Source: Alkalibacillus flavidus (lineage in GTDB: Bacteria; Bacillota; Bacilli; Bacillales; Alkalibacillaceae). Taken from it: DNA of 64,000 nt. Position numbers and translations under genes: made by a program. Position 1 is the first letter of the stretch. Each line of letters starts with the position of its first letter. Location of the stretch: positions 1 through 64,000 of the forward strand of contig NZ_JBEPMX010000002.1 of the NCBI RefSeq assembly GCF_040545925.1, written 5' to 3'. Positions 33,295 through 42,946 of the stretch are shown here, one piece after another. Below the pieces are notes generated by a model. The model did no database searches. It saw only the letters and a list, made by a program, of their open reading frames with translations, and had not been told where the DNA came from.

Positions 33295-34410
33295 TTAGTC
33301 ACCTTTAAACGCGCGTTTGAATCGAGTAAATAAATTGTCTTGTTGTTCATCTAAAGAATCTTCGCCACTTAGTTCGTGGAATTCACGTAACAGTTCTTTT
33401 TGACGGTCGTTTAAGTTTTTCGGTACCATCACTTTAACTAAAATGTGTTGGTCACCTTGGCCATAACCATGAACGTTTGGCGCACCTTTTCCTTTCAATC
33501 GGAAATGGGTACCCGTTTGTGTACCAGCTGGTATTTTAAGTTTCACACGACCGTGAACAGTTGGTACTTCAAGTTCGTCACCAAGTGCAGCTTGTGTGAA
33601 CGTGATTGGAATTTCGCATAATATATCGTCACCATCACGCTCAAAGAACTCATGACGTTTCACGCGGACTAAAACGAATAAATCGCCCGGAGGCCCACCG
33701 TTGACGCCTGCTCGACCTTGTCCTGTCACGCGGATTTGTTGACCGTCTTCGATACCACCTGGAATGTTGATATCAATCTTCTGGTGTTTACGGACTTTGC
33801 CGTCACCGCCACATGTTGAACATTTCTCTTCAACAAATTGGCCAGTACCAGAACAATGTTGACAAACGCGACGGTTGACAACACGTCCGAATGGTGTGTT
33901 TTGTTCAACGTTCATTTGACCTGAACCACCGCAATGGGAGCAAGTCGATACATTTGAACCTGGTTTAGCACCAGAACCATCACAAGTTTCACAGTCTTCG
34001 TCTTTAGGAATTTGGATGGTTGTTTCTTTTCCGAAAACTGCTTCTTCAAAATCGATTTCCATCGTATATTGTAAGTCTTGACCTTGGCGTGGTGCGTTAG
34101 GATCACGACGGCCGCCACCACCGAAGAACATGTCGAAAATATCACTGAAATCTCCGAAACCTTCTGCACCAAAGCCACCTTGGCCTTGTTGACCACCAGC
34201 ATGCCCAAATCTGTCGTATTGTTGACGTTTTTGGTCATCACTTAATGTTTCGTAAGCTTCTTTGGCTTCTTTGAACTTTTCATCAGCGTTTTCTTCTTCA
34301 CTGACATCTGGGTGATATTGTCTAGCTAGCTTGCGGTATGCTTTTTTAATTTCGTCTTTTGAAGCGTCTTGGGAAACACCAAGCACCTCATAATAGTCTC
34401 GTTTACTCAA
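33295..34410 (-). CDS. dnaJ: Chaperone DnaJ (Hsp40)
   Basis: A 371-residue co-chaperone that stimulates DnaK ATPase. The J domain (1-70) has the HPD motif in RQYHPDVS. A G/F-rich linker (75-110) and four CxxCxGxG zinc-finger repeats (CETCDGSG, CSHCGGSG, CQHCSGTG, CSTCGGDG; about 143-205) follow, then the beta-rich client domain. It follows dnaK after a hairpin that may reduce its transcription. Confidence 0.98.
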   Translation of the reverse strand: MSKRDYYEVLGVSQDASKDEIKKAYRKLARQYHPDVSEEENADEKFKEAKEAYETLSDDQKRQQYDRFGHAGGQQGQGGFGAEGFGDFSDIFDMFFGGGGRRDPNAPRQGQDLQYTMEIDFEEAVFGKETTIQIPKDEDCETCDGSGAKPGSNVSTCSHCGGSGQMNVEQNTPFGRVVNRRVCQHCSGTGQFVEEKCSTCGGDGKVRKHQKIDINIPGGIEDGQQIRVTGQGRAGVNGGPPGDLFVLVRVKRHEFFERDGDDILCEIPITFTQAALGDELEVPTVHGRVKLKIPAGTQTGTHFRLKGKGAPNVHGYGQGDQHILVKVMVPKNLNDRQKELLREFHELSGEDSLDEQQDNLFTRFKRAFKGD

Positions 34411-34509
34411 TTGAAGATCACACTCCCGTATCTTCTCACATAAAGTTTATATTAACATTATTGTCTTTGTTTCTGCAATTTTTGCTATGACTGATAGCAA
34501 TCATAAATA

Positions 34510-34550
34510 AAGCCAAAGCCAAGAATAACCTCGCTTGGCTTTGACTTTTT
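34510..34550 (-). terminator. Hairpin with U tract between dnaK and dnaJ
   Basis: Arms CAAAGCCAAG/CTTGGCTTTG (34543-34534 with 34523-34514), extended by a few further pairs, are followed by CTTTATTTATG on the minus strand. Because dnaJ, prmA and rsmE lie downstream without an obvious own promoter, it probably acts as a partial terminator. Confidence 0.65.
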
Positions 34551-34567
34551 TGGACTAAACGAAGCGC

Positions 34568-36385
34568 TTATTTGCGTTCGTCTTCGTTTACTTCTTCATA
34601 ATCAGCATCAACTACGTTGTCATCTTCTTGACCTTCGCCTTCTTGTTGCTGTTGTTGCTGTGCTTGTTCATACATTTTCACTGATAGGTTTTGGACTTCT
34701 TGTTCGAGCGCTTCTTTCTTTTCTTTAATCGCTTCTTGGTCTTCACCTTCTAGTGCAGTTTGTAGTTCTTCTTTAGCTGATTCAGCTTTTTGTTTTTCTT
34801 CATCTGTTACATTGTCGCCAAGGTCGTTGATTGTTTTGTCGACAGTGAAAATAAGTTGATCTGCTTCGTTACGTAGTTCAACTTCTTCACGGCGTTTCTT
34901 ATCCGCTTCAGCATTTTCTTCTGCATCTTTCACCATTTGCTCAACTTCTTCTTCAGATAGACCAGAAGATGATTTAATAGTAATCGATTGTTCTTTATTT
35001 GTGCCTAAGTCTTTCGCGCTTACACTAACAATACCGTTAGCATCGATATCGAATTTAACTTCGATTTGTGGAACGCCACGTGGTGCTGGTGGAATGTCAG
35101 TTAATTGGAAACGACCTAATGTTTTGTTGTCTGCTGCCATTTCACGTTCACCTTGCAGGACGTGAATGTCAACGGATTGTTGATTGTCAGCAGCTGTTGA
35201 GAATACTTGTGATTCACTTGTTGGAATCGTTGTATTACGTTCAATTAGTTTCGTCATGACGCCACCCATTGTTTCGATACCTAATGAAAGTGGAGTAACG
35301 TCTAGAAGTACAACGTCTTTCACATCACCTTGTAAGACGCCACCTTGGATCGCAGCACCGAGTGCAACAACTTCGTCAGGGTTAACACCTTTAGACGGCT
35401 CTTTGCCAATTTCTTTTTGGATCGCATCTTGTACTGCTGGGATACGCGTTGAACCACCAACTAAGATTGCTTGATCAATGTCTGATGATGACATACCTGC
35501 ATCTTTAAGTGCACGGCGAGTAGGTCCCATCGTACGCTCTACTAATTCAGTTGCTAACTCTTCAAATTTAGCACGCGTCACGTTCATTTCTAAGTGTAAT
35601 GGTCCAGCTTCGCCTGCTGAGATGAACGGTAGTGAAATTTGTGTTTGTGCTACACCTGATAAGTCTTTCTTCGCTTTTTCAGCTGCTTCTTTTAAGCGCT
35701 GTAACGCCATTTTATCTTGTGATAAGTCAATGCCGTTTTCTTTCTTGAACTCTGCAACCATATGATCGATTAAGACTTGGTCGAAATCGTCACCGCCTAG
35801 TTTATTGTCACCAGCTGTTGCGACAACTTCGAATGTACCTTCACCGATATCTAGGATAGATACGTCAAATGTACCGCCACCTAAGTCGTATACAAGAACT
35901 GTTTGATCTTGATCTTGGTCAATACCGTAAGCAAGTGCTGCTGCTGTTGGTTCGTTAATGATACGCTCAACTTCTAAACCAGCAATTGTACCAGCATCTT
36001 TTGTCGCTTGACGTTCAGCATCGTTGAAGTAAGCAGGTACTGTAATAACTGCTTTAGATACTTCTTCACCTAAATAATCTTCAGCATACTGTTTGATGTG
36101 TTGAAGAATGATAGCTGACATCTCTTGTGGTGTGTATTCTTTACCTTCAATTTCAACTTTATAATCAGTGCCCATATGGCGTTTAATTGATTGGATTGTG
36201 TTTTCGTTAGTGATTGCTTGGCGTTTAGCCACTTCACCTACTTGGCGTTCGCCATTTTTGAAAGCAACAACTGAAGGTGTCGTACGGTTACCTTCTGGGT
36301 TCGGAATAACTTTTGATTCGCCACCTTCCATCACTGCTACACATGAATTGGTTGTTCCTAAGTCAATACCAATAATCTTACTCAT
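34568..36385 (-). CDS. dnaK: Chaperone DnaK (Hsp70)
   Basis: A 605-residue ATP-driven protein-folding chaperone. The ATPase domain starts MSKIIGIDLGTTNSCVAV, with VYDLGGGTFDVSILDIG (about 168) and ILVGGSTRIPAVQ (about 305). The substrate domain begins near VLLDVTPLSLGIET (about 365). The C-terminus is a helical lid and a Q- and E-rich tail (QQQQQEGEGQEDDNVVDADYEEV). It is part of the CIRCE-regulated hrcA operon. Confidence 0.99.
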   Translation of the reverse strand: MSKIIGIDLGTTNSCVAVMEGGESKVIPNPEGNRTTPSVVAFKNGERQVGEVAKRQAITNENTIQSIKRHMGTDYKVEIEGKEYTPQEMSAIILQHIKQYAEDYLGEEVSKAVITVPAYFNDAERQATKDAGTIAGLEVERIINEPTAAALAYGIDQDQDQTVLVYDLGGGTFDVSILDIGEGTFEVVATAGDNKLGGDDFDQVLIDHMVAEFKKENGIDLSQDKMALQRLKEAAEKAKKDLSGVAQTQISLPFISAGEAGPLHLEMNVTRAKFEELATELVERTMGPTRRALKDAGMSSSDIDQAILVGGSTRIPAVQDAIQKEIGKEPSKGVNPDEVVALGAAIQGGVLQGDVKDVVLLDVTPLSLGIETMGGVMTKLIERNTTIPTSESQVFSTAADNQQSVDIHVLQGEREMAADNKTLGRFQLTDIPPAPRGVPQIEVKFDIDANGIVSVSAKDLGTNKEQSITIKSSSGLSEEEVEQMVKDAEENAEADKKRREEVELRNEADQLIFTVDKTINDLGDNVTDEEKQKAESAKEELQTALEGEDQEAIKEKKEALEQEVQNLSVKMYEQAQQQQQQEGEGQEDDNVVDADYEEVNEDERK

Positions 36386-36420
36386 TGTAAAGTTCCTCCT
36401 TCATACCTTCAAAATTACAT

Positions 36421-36984
36421 TTATTCGTTAACTTTCACCATTGCTGGTCGAATAACGCGATCTTTTAATTGATAACCTTTTTGCATTACTTCAATAATTT
36501 GATTTGATTCATAACCGTCCTCACTAACTTGCATGACGGCCTGATGTTTTTGCGGATCAAATTGTGCACCCTCTGATTCAATTTCTTCGATGCCATGATC
36601 AACTAATGCTTGTTTCAGTTGGTTATAAACCATTTTCATACCTTCAGCATAAGATTCTGTCGTTTCATCATTAACATCGACTTGTAGTGCACGTTCAAAG
36701 TTATCAACGACTGGAATTAAATCATTTGCTAAGTCTTGAGATTTATATTTCAGATCCGCTTCCCGCTCTTTCTTTGAGCGACGGCTGAAATTATCAAAGT
36801 CAGCTTGCAAACGAGCTAAACGCTCCTGTAAGGCTTCATTTTCCTGTTGTAATTGTTCTACTTCTGACAATTCTTCAGTTTCAGACTGCTCTTGATCAGT
36901 TGAAGTTTCGTTGACTTCTTCTGTTTGTTCAGTCTGTTCTACTTCCTCTTCAGTCACGTTTTCTTGTTTTGTTTCGTCGTTCAT
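36421..36984 (-). CDS. grpE: Nucleotide exchange factor GrpE
   Basis: A 187-residue cofactor that releases ADP from DnaK. A very acidic N-terminus (E/T/Q-rich, 1-45) leads into a long coiled coil (about 45-95) and the C-terminal beta-wing with the signature MVYNQLKQALVDHGIEEIE and GYQLKDRVIRPAMVKV. ATG 36984 has GGAGGTGA upstream; the GTG at 36993 is part of that SD. Confidence 0.97.
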   Translation of the reverse strand: MNDETKQENVTEEEVEQTEQTEEVNETSTDQEQSETEELSEVEQLQQENEALQERLARLQADFDNFSRRSKKEREADLKYKSQDLANDLIPVVDNFERALQVDVNDETTESYAEGMKMVYNQLKQALVDHGIEEIESEGAQFDPQKHQAVMQVSEDGYESNQIIEVMQKGYQLKDRVIRPAMVKVNE

Positions 36985-37068
36985 AACAGTCACCTCCTAC
37001 TCCTTCGTTTTCACCAATTGTTTAATATACCATGTTTTAAACTTAAACAAAAGACTCGCACAAAGAAA

Positions 37069-37091
37069 CTTGGCTTTTAAGTGATGCCAAG
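37069..37091 (-). other. Hairpin between hrcA and grpE
   Basis: The core pairs CTTGGC with GCCAAG (37091-37086 with 37074-37069), extended to about 9 bp by flanking A-T and G-T pairs, and is followed by TTTCTTTG on the minus strand. It could be a weak terminator or an RNA processing or stabilising element that sets hrcA lower than grpE-dnaK. Confidence 0.5.
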
Positions 37092-37134
37092 CTTCACAGT
37101 TTTATCATAGCCATTTACCATTTTACCCGCTGTC

Positions 37135-38163
37135 TTAATCTTTAAACCACTTGTGTAAAGACTGCGTCATATGACGAGACCACGTATCGAGTAACGAAAT
37201 GGCTTTAGCATATTCCATACGTGTTGGGCCTAACAGCGCAATCGTTCCAATTTGTTCTTGTCCCATCGAATACGTCGCTGTAATCAATGTACAATGATTC
37301 ATCGCTTCCATATCGTTTTCGTGACCAATCGAAATACGAATGCCTTCCTTATCTGCCTTAAGCATAGGTGCTATCGTTTCTTCACTTTCCATGACGTTAA
37401 ATAACGACCTTGCTTTTTCAATATCATTAAATTCCGGCTGCATTAAAATATTCGATTTGCCACTGACATACAAACTCGATGTTTGATGTCCAAAAAGGGC
37501 GTTATGAATCAAGTCATACGATTTTTGATAATTCGACGTATAACGATTTAATAAGTCTAATACTTCACTTTCGATCATGCGATCTAGGTAAACGATCGGA
37601 ACACCCACCAATTTCTCATTGAGAATGTTGACGACTTTTTCTAAATCGCTATGATCAATCGAATGTGGGACTGCAAAGGAACGATGCTCAACATGCCCAG
37701 TGTCCGTTACTAAAATCGCAATCGCTGACTGTTTATTAATCGGAAGAATTTGCAGTTGTTTTAACTTCGTTTCATAAACTTCTGGGCCTAACACGAGCGT
37801 TGTATACTGCGTTAATTCTGACAACATGTGTGCTGAGTTTTGCATCACTTTCTCCATTTCAATCATACGATCATTAAACTGTGATTTAATCACATCTAAT
37901 TCTTGTCGCGACAATTTAAACGGCGACAACATATGATCAACATAAAAGCGATAGCCTTTCTCAGACGGCACTCGTCCAGAAGAGCTATGTGTCTTTGTTA
38001 AATAACCCCCATCTTCCAAATCAGCCATATCATTACGAATAGTAGCTGGACTGTATGAAATATGGTCCTTCTTTGCAATGTTACGTGATCCGATTGGCTG
38101 AGCTATTTCAATGAACTCATCAATGATCACTTGCAAAATGAGTGCTTGTCGATCAGTAAGCAT
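37135..38163 (-). CDS. hrcA: Heat-inducible transcription repressor HrcA
   Basis: A 342-residue repressor that binds CIRCE and is kept active by GroEL. The winged helix (MLTDRQALILQVIIDEFIEIAQPIGSRNIAKKDHISYSPATIRNDMADLE) and the SSGRVPSEKGYRFYVDHM motif are followed by a GAF-like domain. I chose ATG 38163, which has GGGGTGAT upstream and gives the family N-terminus. The first gene of its operon, it represses itself through the CIRCE at 38178. Confidence 0.97.
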   Translation of the reverse strand: MLTDRQALILQVIIDEFIEIAQPIGSRNIAKKDHISYSPATIRNDMADLEDGGYLTKTHSSSGRVPSEKGYRFYVDHMLSPFKLSRQELDVIKSQFNDRMIEMEKVMQNSAHMLSELTQYTTLVLGPEVYETKLKQLQILPINKQSAIAILVTDTGHVEHRSFAVPHSIDHSDLEKVVNILNEKLVGVPIVYLDRMIESEVLDLLNRYTSNYQKSYDLIHNALFGHQTSSLYVSGKSNILMQPEFNDIEKARSLFNVMESEETIAPMLKADKEGIRISIGHENDMEAMNHCTLITATYSMGQEQIGTIALLGPTRMEYAKAISLLDTWSRHMTQSLHKWFKD

Positions 38164-38177
38164 CTGCATCACCCCTG

Positions 38178-38204
38178 TTAGCACTCAAACCTATCGAGTG
38201 CTAA
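38178..38204. promoter_or_regulatory. CIRCE operator of the hrcA-dnaK operon
   Basis: A perfect CIRCE: TTAGCACTC, 9-nt spacer, GAGTGCTAA. It lies 15 bp before the hrcA start. A candidate -35 TTGACA (38243-38238) overlaps the hemW stop; the -10 is less clear (TAACTT at 17 nt). Confidence 0.97.
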
Positions 38205-38239
38205 TGCTAAGTATAAGTTATCAAAATCATTTTAGGCTG

Positions 38240-39403
38240 TCAATTGAAAACTTTATTCCATGTTGTATCATCAATTAAGAACGATGAAAATGCGTCATTA
38301 CCGAATAACATGCCGTCATGCGTTAAAGCGATTCGATTGCCATCTTGAATGAGCCAACCTTTTTGTTTCAAGCGGTCAATTTCTTCTTGGTAAAGATCAA
38401 AAAACGAAAAACCATAACGGTTATAAAACGTTCCATCAGACACTCCTACATCACGACGTAAACCTAAAAACATTTCTTCTTCCACTTGCTCTTTTAATGT
38501 AATAGGTTCCCGATGAACGACAGGCTTTGATCCATTTGCAATATAATCTTGATAATGGTTAACAGGTCTAATATTCACATACCTCTCACCGTCTAAATAA
38601 CCGTGGGCTCCAGCTCCAAAAGCATAATACGGAACATTCGCCCAATACGTTAAGTTATGGCGACTTTCGTATCCTGGTTTGGCAAAATTACTAACTTCAT
38701 AATGGCTCAACCCTTTTTCAGCCATCATCTCGACTAATGTATTGTACATTTCCGCTTCATCTTCTTCTGGTGGCTTCGTTAATTGACCTTTTTGATAGCG
38801 CATATAAAAGACCGTTTTCGGTTCAATTTGTAAAGCGTATGATGAATAATGCGGTAAATCATATGCTAAAGCTTGTTCCAACGTTTGGCGGAAGTGCTCA
38901 ACCGATTGATTCGGTAATGCATATATAAAATCCATACTAATATTCGTTAAGTCGTATTGCTTCAGCATATCGACTGAATAGCTAACATCTTCTACTGAGT
39001 GGATACGATTCAACTGTTGTAAGTAGTCATCATCGAGTACTTGTACTCCTAAAGAAACGCGGTTCACGCCGTATTCAGCCATTAAACGAACATGCTCCTC
39101 TTGAAATTCACCTGGATTCGCCTCAATTGTCCATTCTTCGACGCTTGATGTATTAATAAACTGATGAATCGTTTGAAATAATCGTTCAAGCTGCGATGGG
39201 TTTAAGGCAGTTGGCGTACCTCCACCAATGTAAATCGTGTCCACATCTATCGGGCCGTCCGTAATATACATCGCCATTTCTTGATGTAATGATGTTAAAT
39301 AGTGTGTTGCTGTTTCTTCGTCATAGTACATTTTCGCGAAATCACAATAATGACAGATTTCATGACAAAACGGTATGTGTATATAAACAGCTTTCGGTTC
39401 CAT
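38240..39403 (-). CDS. hemW: Radical SAM protein HemW (haem chaperone family)
   Basis: A 387-residue radical SAM protein formerly called oxygen-independent coproporphyrinogen oxidase. The cluster cysteines are C13, C17 and C20 (CHEICHYC), followed by YIGGGTPTAL and EANPGEF. It lacks coproporphyrinogen oxidase-specific features, in keeping with a haem-insertion role for HemW. I set the start at ATG 39403 after AAGGGGT. It lies between lepA and hrcA as in B. subtilis, separated from lepA by a repeat element. Confidence 0.93.
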   Translation of the reverse strand: MEPKAVYIHIPFCHEICHYCDFAKMYYDEETATHYLTSLHQEMAMYITDGPIDVDTIYIGGGTPTALNPSQLERLFQTIHQFINTSSVEEWTIEANPGEFQEEHVRLMAEYGVNRVSLGVQVLDDDYLQQLNRIHSVEDVSYSVDMLKQYDLTNISMDFIYALPNQSVEHFRQTLEQALAYDLPHYSSYALQIEPKTVFYMRYQKGQLTKPPEEDEAEMYNTLVEMMAEKGLSHYEVSNFAKPGYESRHNLTYWANVPYYAFGAGAHGYLDGERYVNIRPVNHYQDYIANGSKPVVHREPITLKEQVEEEMFLGLRRDVGVSDGTFYNRYGFSFFDLYQEEIDRLKQKGWLIQDGNRIALTHDGMLFGNDAFSSFLIDDTTWNKVFN

Positions 39404-39450
39404 TTTACCCCTTCTTTCCTCTCTCTGTGTCATTCCACTCAAAACAACGG

Positions 39451-39624
39451 AAAGAGCTTAAAAAACTTATAAGGCAAAGTAAAACCCGAACAATTTTAAT
39501 AAAAAATAAATCGTTCGGGTTCTCTGCTTAAATGACGCTCCATCAAAACGCTTCATAAGTACTTAACTAACGTTATTTTCTAACTCTTATAGATTGTAAA
39601 AAATAACTTACTGTCCCAAGCTTT
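39451..39624. repeat. 174-bp dispersed intergenic repeat, copy 2
   Basis: It has the same order of blocks as copy 1 (30645-30818): a degenerate left end, AAAGTAAAACCCGAACAATTTTAAT, a hairpin with arms AACCCGAACAATTTT and AAATCGTTCGGGTT (about 39483-39521), an AT-rich tail with ACTTAACT, and CTGTCCCAAGCTTT at the right end. It lies between lepA and hemW, which are normally adjacent. The left terminal repeat is worn. Confidence 0.7.
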
Positions 39625-39635
39625 CGTCGTTTCGC

Positions 39636-41450
39636 TTAATTATCATCATCCATCTCTAAAACAGACATAAAGGCTTCTTGCGGGATTTCAACTTTACCGA
39701 CCATTTTCATCCGCTGTTTACCTTCTTTCTGTTTCTCTAACAATTTACGCTTACGAGTAATGTCACCGCCATAACACTTCGATAAGACGTTTTTACGCAT
39801 GGCTTTAATTGTCGAGCGAGCAATGACATTATTACCGATTGCTGCTTGTACCGGCACTTCGAATTGTTGTCTCGGAATGAGCTCTTTTAATTTTTCTGCA
39901 ATTTGTTTACCGCGATGATAAGCGAAATCTCGGTGAACAATAAAGGATAACGCATCAATGGTTTCGCCGTTTAATAAAATATCCATTTTCACTAGGTTCG
40001 ATGGTTTATAACCTTTAAGTTCGTAATCAAACGATGCGTAACCTTTCGTTTGCGATTTCAATCGGTCGAAGAAATCGTACACAATTTCCGATAATGGAAT
40101 ATCATAAACGATATTAACGCGGTTTTCGTCCATATATTGCATGTCCGAATATTCACCACGCTTCTTCTGACAAATCTCCATAACTGGTCCGACATAATCA
40201 TTCGGCACCATAATAGAAGCTGTCACAAACGGCTCGCGAACTTCATTAACTTGTTGTGTGTCAGGCATGTGAGCAGGGTTCTCAATCTCAATTGTGTTCC
40301 CGTCTGTTAATTCTACTTCATAAATAACACTCGGTGCTGTCGTAATTAATTGAATATTAAATTCGCGTTCAATCCGTTCTTGGATGATTTCCATGTGTAA
40401 TAACCCTAAAAAGCCACAACGGAAACCGAACCCTAACGCTTGTGATGACTCAGGTTCATATTGTAAGGACGAATCATTTAGCTCCAAACGTTCTAAAGCT
40501 TCACGCAAATCGTTGTAATTGTCAGCACTAACCGGGAATAAACCACAGAAAACCATCGGATTCAAGCGACGGTAACCTGGTAATGGTTCATCAGCCGGAT
40601 TGTTGGCAAGCGTGATTGTATCACCTACACGTGTATCCTTCACATTTTTGATAGAAGCTGTTAAAAACCCAACGTCACCAACAGACAATTCTTTTTTACG
40701 GACAGCATTCGGTGTGAAAACGCCCATGTCATTCACTTCGAATTCTTTTCCCGTTTGCATCATCTGGATTTTGTCGCCGATTTTAATAGAACCTTCTTTG
40801 ACACATGTATAAGCGATGACACCACGGTAAGGGTCGTATAATGAGTCAAAAATCAACCCGCGTGTCGGGTCATCTTCCTTACCAGCTGGCGCTGGAATAT
40901 CGGTTACGATGCGTTCCATAATCTCGTCTATTCCTTTACCATCTTTCGCAGAAGCTAAGATAGCCTCATCACCATCAATACCGATGACATCTTCAATTTC
41001 TTGTTTAACCCGATCAACATCAGCACTTGGAAGATCAATTTTATTGATGACTGGAATGATTTCTAAATCATTATCCAATGCTAAATAAACGTTCGCTAAT
41101 GTTTGCGCTTCGATTCCTTGAGCTGCGTCGACAACGAGAATAGCCCCTTCACAAGCCGCTAAACTACGTGACACTTCATATGTAAAATCGACGTGCCCTG
41201 GTGTATCGATCAAGTGGAAAATATAGTTCTCCCCATCACTAGCACCGTATTCTAATTGAACTGAGTTTAATTTAATCGTAATTCCGCGTTCACGCTCTAA
41301 ATCCATTCCATCGAGAAATTGTTCTTTCATTTCACGATCAGATAACGCTTTCGTTTTTTCTAATATTCGATCGGCCAATGTCGATTTGCCGTGATCAATA
41401 TGCGCGATAATCGAAAAGTTTCGAATGTGTTGTTGTCTTTCATTAGTCAA
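39636..41450 (-). CDS. lepA: Elongation factor 4 (LepA)
   Basis: A 604-residue translational GTPase that acts on ribosome biogenesis or stalled ribosomes. G motifs are AHIDHGKST, RGITIK, DTPGHVDF and NKIDLPSAD; EF-G-like domains II, III and V follow, and the LepA-specific C-terminus is KAMRKNVLSKCYGGDITRKRKLLEKQKEGK. The likely start is TTG 41450, 8 nt after AGGAG; the GTG at 41459 overlaps that SD. Confidence 0.97.
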   Translation of the reverse strand: MTNERQQHIRNFSIIAHIDHGKSTLADRILEKTKALSDREMKEQFLDGMDLERERGITIKLNSVQLEYGASDGENYIFHLIDTPGHVDFTYEVSRSLAACEGAILVVDAAQGIEAQTLANVYLALDNDLEIIPVINKIDLPSADVDRVKQEIEDVIGIDGDEAILASAKDGKGIDEIMERIVTDIPAPAGKEDDPTRGLIFDSLYDPYRGVIAYTCVKEGSIKIGDKIQMMQTGKEFEVNDMGVFTPNAVRKKELSVGDVGFLTASIKNVKDTRVGDTITLANNPADEPLPGYRRLNPMVFCGLFPVSADNYNDLREALERLELNDSSLQYEPESSQALGFGFRCGFLGLLHMEIIQERIEREFNIQLITTAPSVIYEVELTDGNTIEIENPAHMPDTQQVNEVREPFVTASIMVPNDYVGPVMEICQKKRGEYSDMQYMDENRVNIVYDIPLSEIVYDFFDRLKSQTKGYASFDYELKGYKPSNLVKMDILLNGETIDALSFIVHRDFAYHRGKQIAEKLKELIPRQQFEVPVQAAIGNNVIARSTIKAMRKNVLSKCYGGDITRKRKLLEKQKEGKQRMKMVGKVEIPQEAFMSVLEMDDDN

Positions 41451-41535
41451 ATTTACCACTCCTGTATACGTCCATTCGCTAGCTCGATTATAGCAATACC
41501 ACAGGTGATATTCAATTCAAATCTATTTTTTGTCG

Positions 41536-41817
41536 TCAACCAAACGTTACAGCTAAGCGATATAAAACATGAAAGATCGTGGCAAAAATCGTTTTGATAT
41601 ACTCTTCCAACAATTGAGCCACATGAAATAGACCACCTTCATCCTCTTCAGCTTCATTCATAACATCTTGATGTTTTTGGTCAAATGTTTTAGAGGATCC
41701 TGTTTCGTGTTCATGTTCTTCAATCACGTTCACTTTCTCTTGCTCGTCACCATGTCCAACTTCGAAACCGAATTGAAAGATCAAAACAATGACCAATACC
41801 CAAATAATTAAACGCAT
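41536..41817 (-). CDS. yqxA: YqxA family protein (downstream of spoIIP)
   Basis: A 93-residue protein with an N-terminal membrane segment or signal (MRLIIWVLVIVLIFQFGFEVGHG), an acidic middle part and a hydrophobic C-terminal helix (IKTIFATIFHVLYRLAVTFG). The layout and the place between lepA and spoIIP match YqxA. ATG 41817 has AGAGGTG 4 nt upstream. Probably co-transcribed with spoIIP. Function unknown. Confidence 0.8.
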   Translation of the reverse strand: MRLIIWVLVIVLIFQFGFEVGHGDEQEKVNVIEEHEHETGSSKTFDQKHQDVMNEAEEDEGGLFHVAQLLEEYIKTIFATIFHVLYRLAVTFG

Positions 41818-41836
41818 CGAAACACCTCTTCCACCA

Positions 41837-42946
41837 CTATTGTTGTTGCTCGATATAATCCACGAATACATCCGCAAACAGCTCAAGACTATAGTTCATT
41901 TCGTCAAAATTGTTATCAACGCCACCGACTTCTAAGAGTAGTTTCTGATCTGAAATGTCTTGATTAAACACACCATTCGTTCCAGCGCCTTGACTGACTT
42001 GGACCCCTCGACTTAACGTCGGATATCGTTTTTCTAGCATGTCATGTAACTCAGCTGCAAAAGACAGGTTCGCTTCGTAATCTTCATGTTCTCCGCCAAC
42101 AACAAACATGAGTTTTGCGGCTTTCTTTCCATTGATAGTTGTCGTCGTTATACGATGTGGCTGGGCATCTCGATGAATATCAATATAGTATTCTGTTTCG
42201 CCATTATCATCAATTTCAGACAACGTACGTCTTGCAACATCATATGAATCACCGTAATCAAGGCCTTCTTGCTGTAAGGTTTGATAAAAATCAGTCGTCT
42301 CGACATACGTTTCTACGCCATCATCTTGTAATTGACTTTGCAACTCCACGCTTAAATCAACAACATTATTCTTGTGACTATAGGCTTCATTACTCGTTGC
42401 ATCGTCGTCAAGGTAAGGTAAAAAACCTTCTCGATTATGTGTATTATAAATATAAACTCGCTGTTGGTTGTACTCATCGCCACTTCGTTGTTCGTCTTGA
42501 TCTATCTCTTCATCTTGTTCAAATATATAATCAGGTGGTGCAGATTCAACGGCCGTCGTGAAATAATTAGTACCACTTCCTGCTATCGCAATCTGATCTC
42601 CGTGACCAGGGAAATTCGGTAATTCATGCCCAAATAACAAACGCAAATCTTGATAAGGGGAGTTCGTAATTAAAGGGATTAAGATATTGGACATTGTTAG
42701 CGTTTGAGCATTTTCTGGTGACACGTCAGACATAATCGGTTGATCAAACGACAACAATGAGGTAAGTGAAGAGCCTTCTATGTCTTGAACCCACTCATGC
42801 AGTATATTGGTCGATGGTTCTGGTGCTATTTTTGCAAGTGTTGGAACACATAACCATAAACAGATAAAACATGTTATAAATATCGTTATAGGTTGATGCT
42901 TTACAGTTTTAATGAAATAAGCTAGATTCCGATAGCGTTTGGTCAT
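41837..42946 (-). CDS. spoIIP: Stage II sporulation protein P (engulfment amidase)
   Basis: A 369-residue membrane-anchored N-acetylmuramoyl-L-alanine amidase that works with SpoIID and SpoIIM to thin septal peptidoglycan during engulfment. A transmembrane anchor (about 17-38) is followed by a serine-rich stalk and the amidase domain: YIYNTHNREGFLPYL (zinc His and Glu, about 167), YYIDIHRDAQPH (about 243) and LLEVGGVDNNFDEM (about 342). Its SD (AAAAGGT) and ATG lie in an inverted repeat. It follows gpr, as in B. subtilis. Confidence 0.94.
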   Translation of the reverse strand: MTKRYRNLAYFIKTVKHQPITIFITCFICLWLCVPTLAKIAPEPSTNILHEWVQDIEGSSLTSLLSFDQPIMSDVSPENAQTLTMSNILIPLITNSPYQDLRLLFGHELPNFPGHGDQIAIAGSGTNYFTTAVESAPPDYIFEQDEEIDQDEQRSGDEYNQQRVYIYNTHNREGFLPYLDDDATSNEAYSHKNNVVDLSVELQSQLQDDGVETYVETTDFYQTLQQEGLDYGDSYDVARRTLSEIDDNGETEYYIDIHRDAQPHRITTTTINGKKAAKLMFVVGGEHEDYEANLSFAAELHDMLEKRYPTLSRGVQVSQGAGTNGVFNQDISDQKLLLEVGGVDNNFDEMNYSLELFADVFVDYIEQQQ

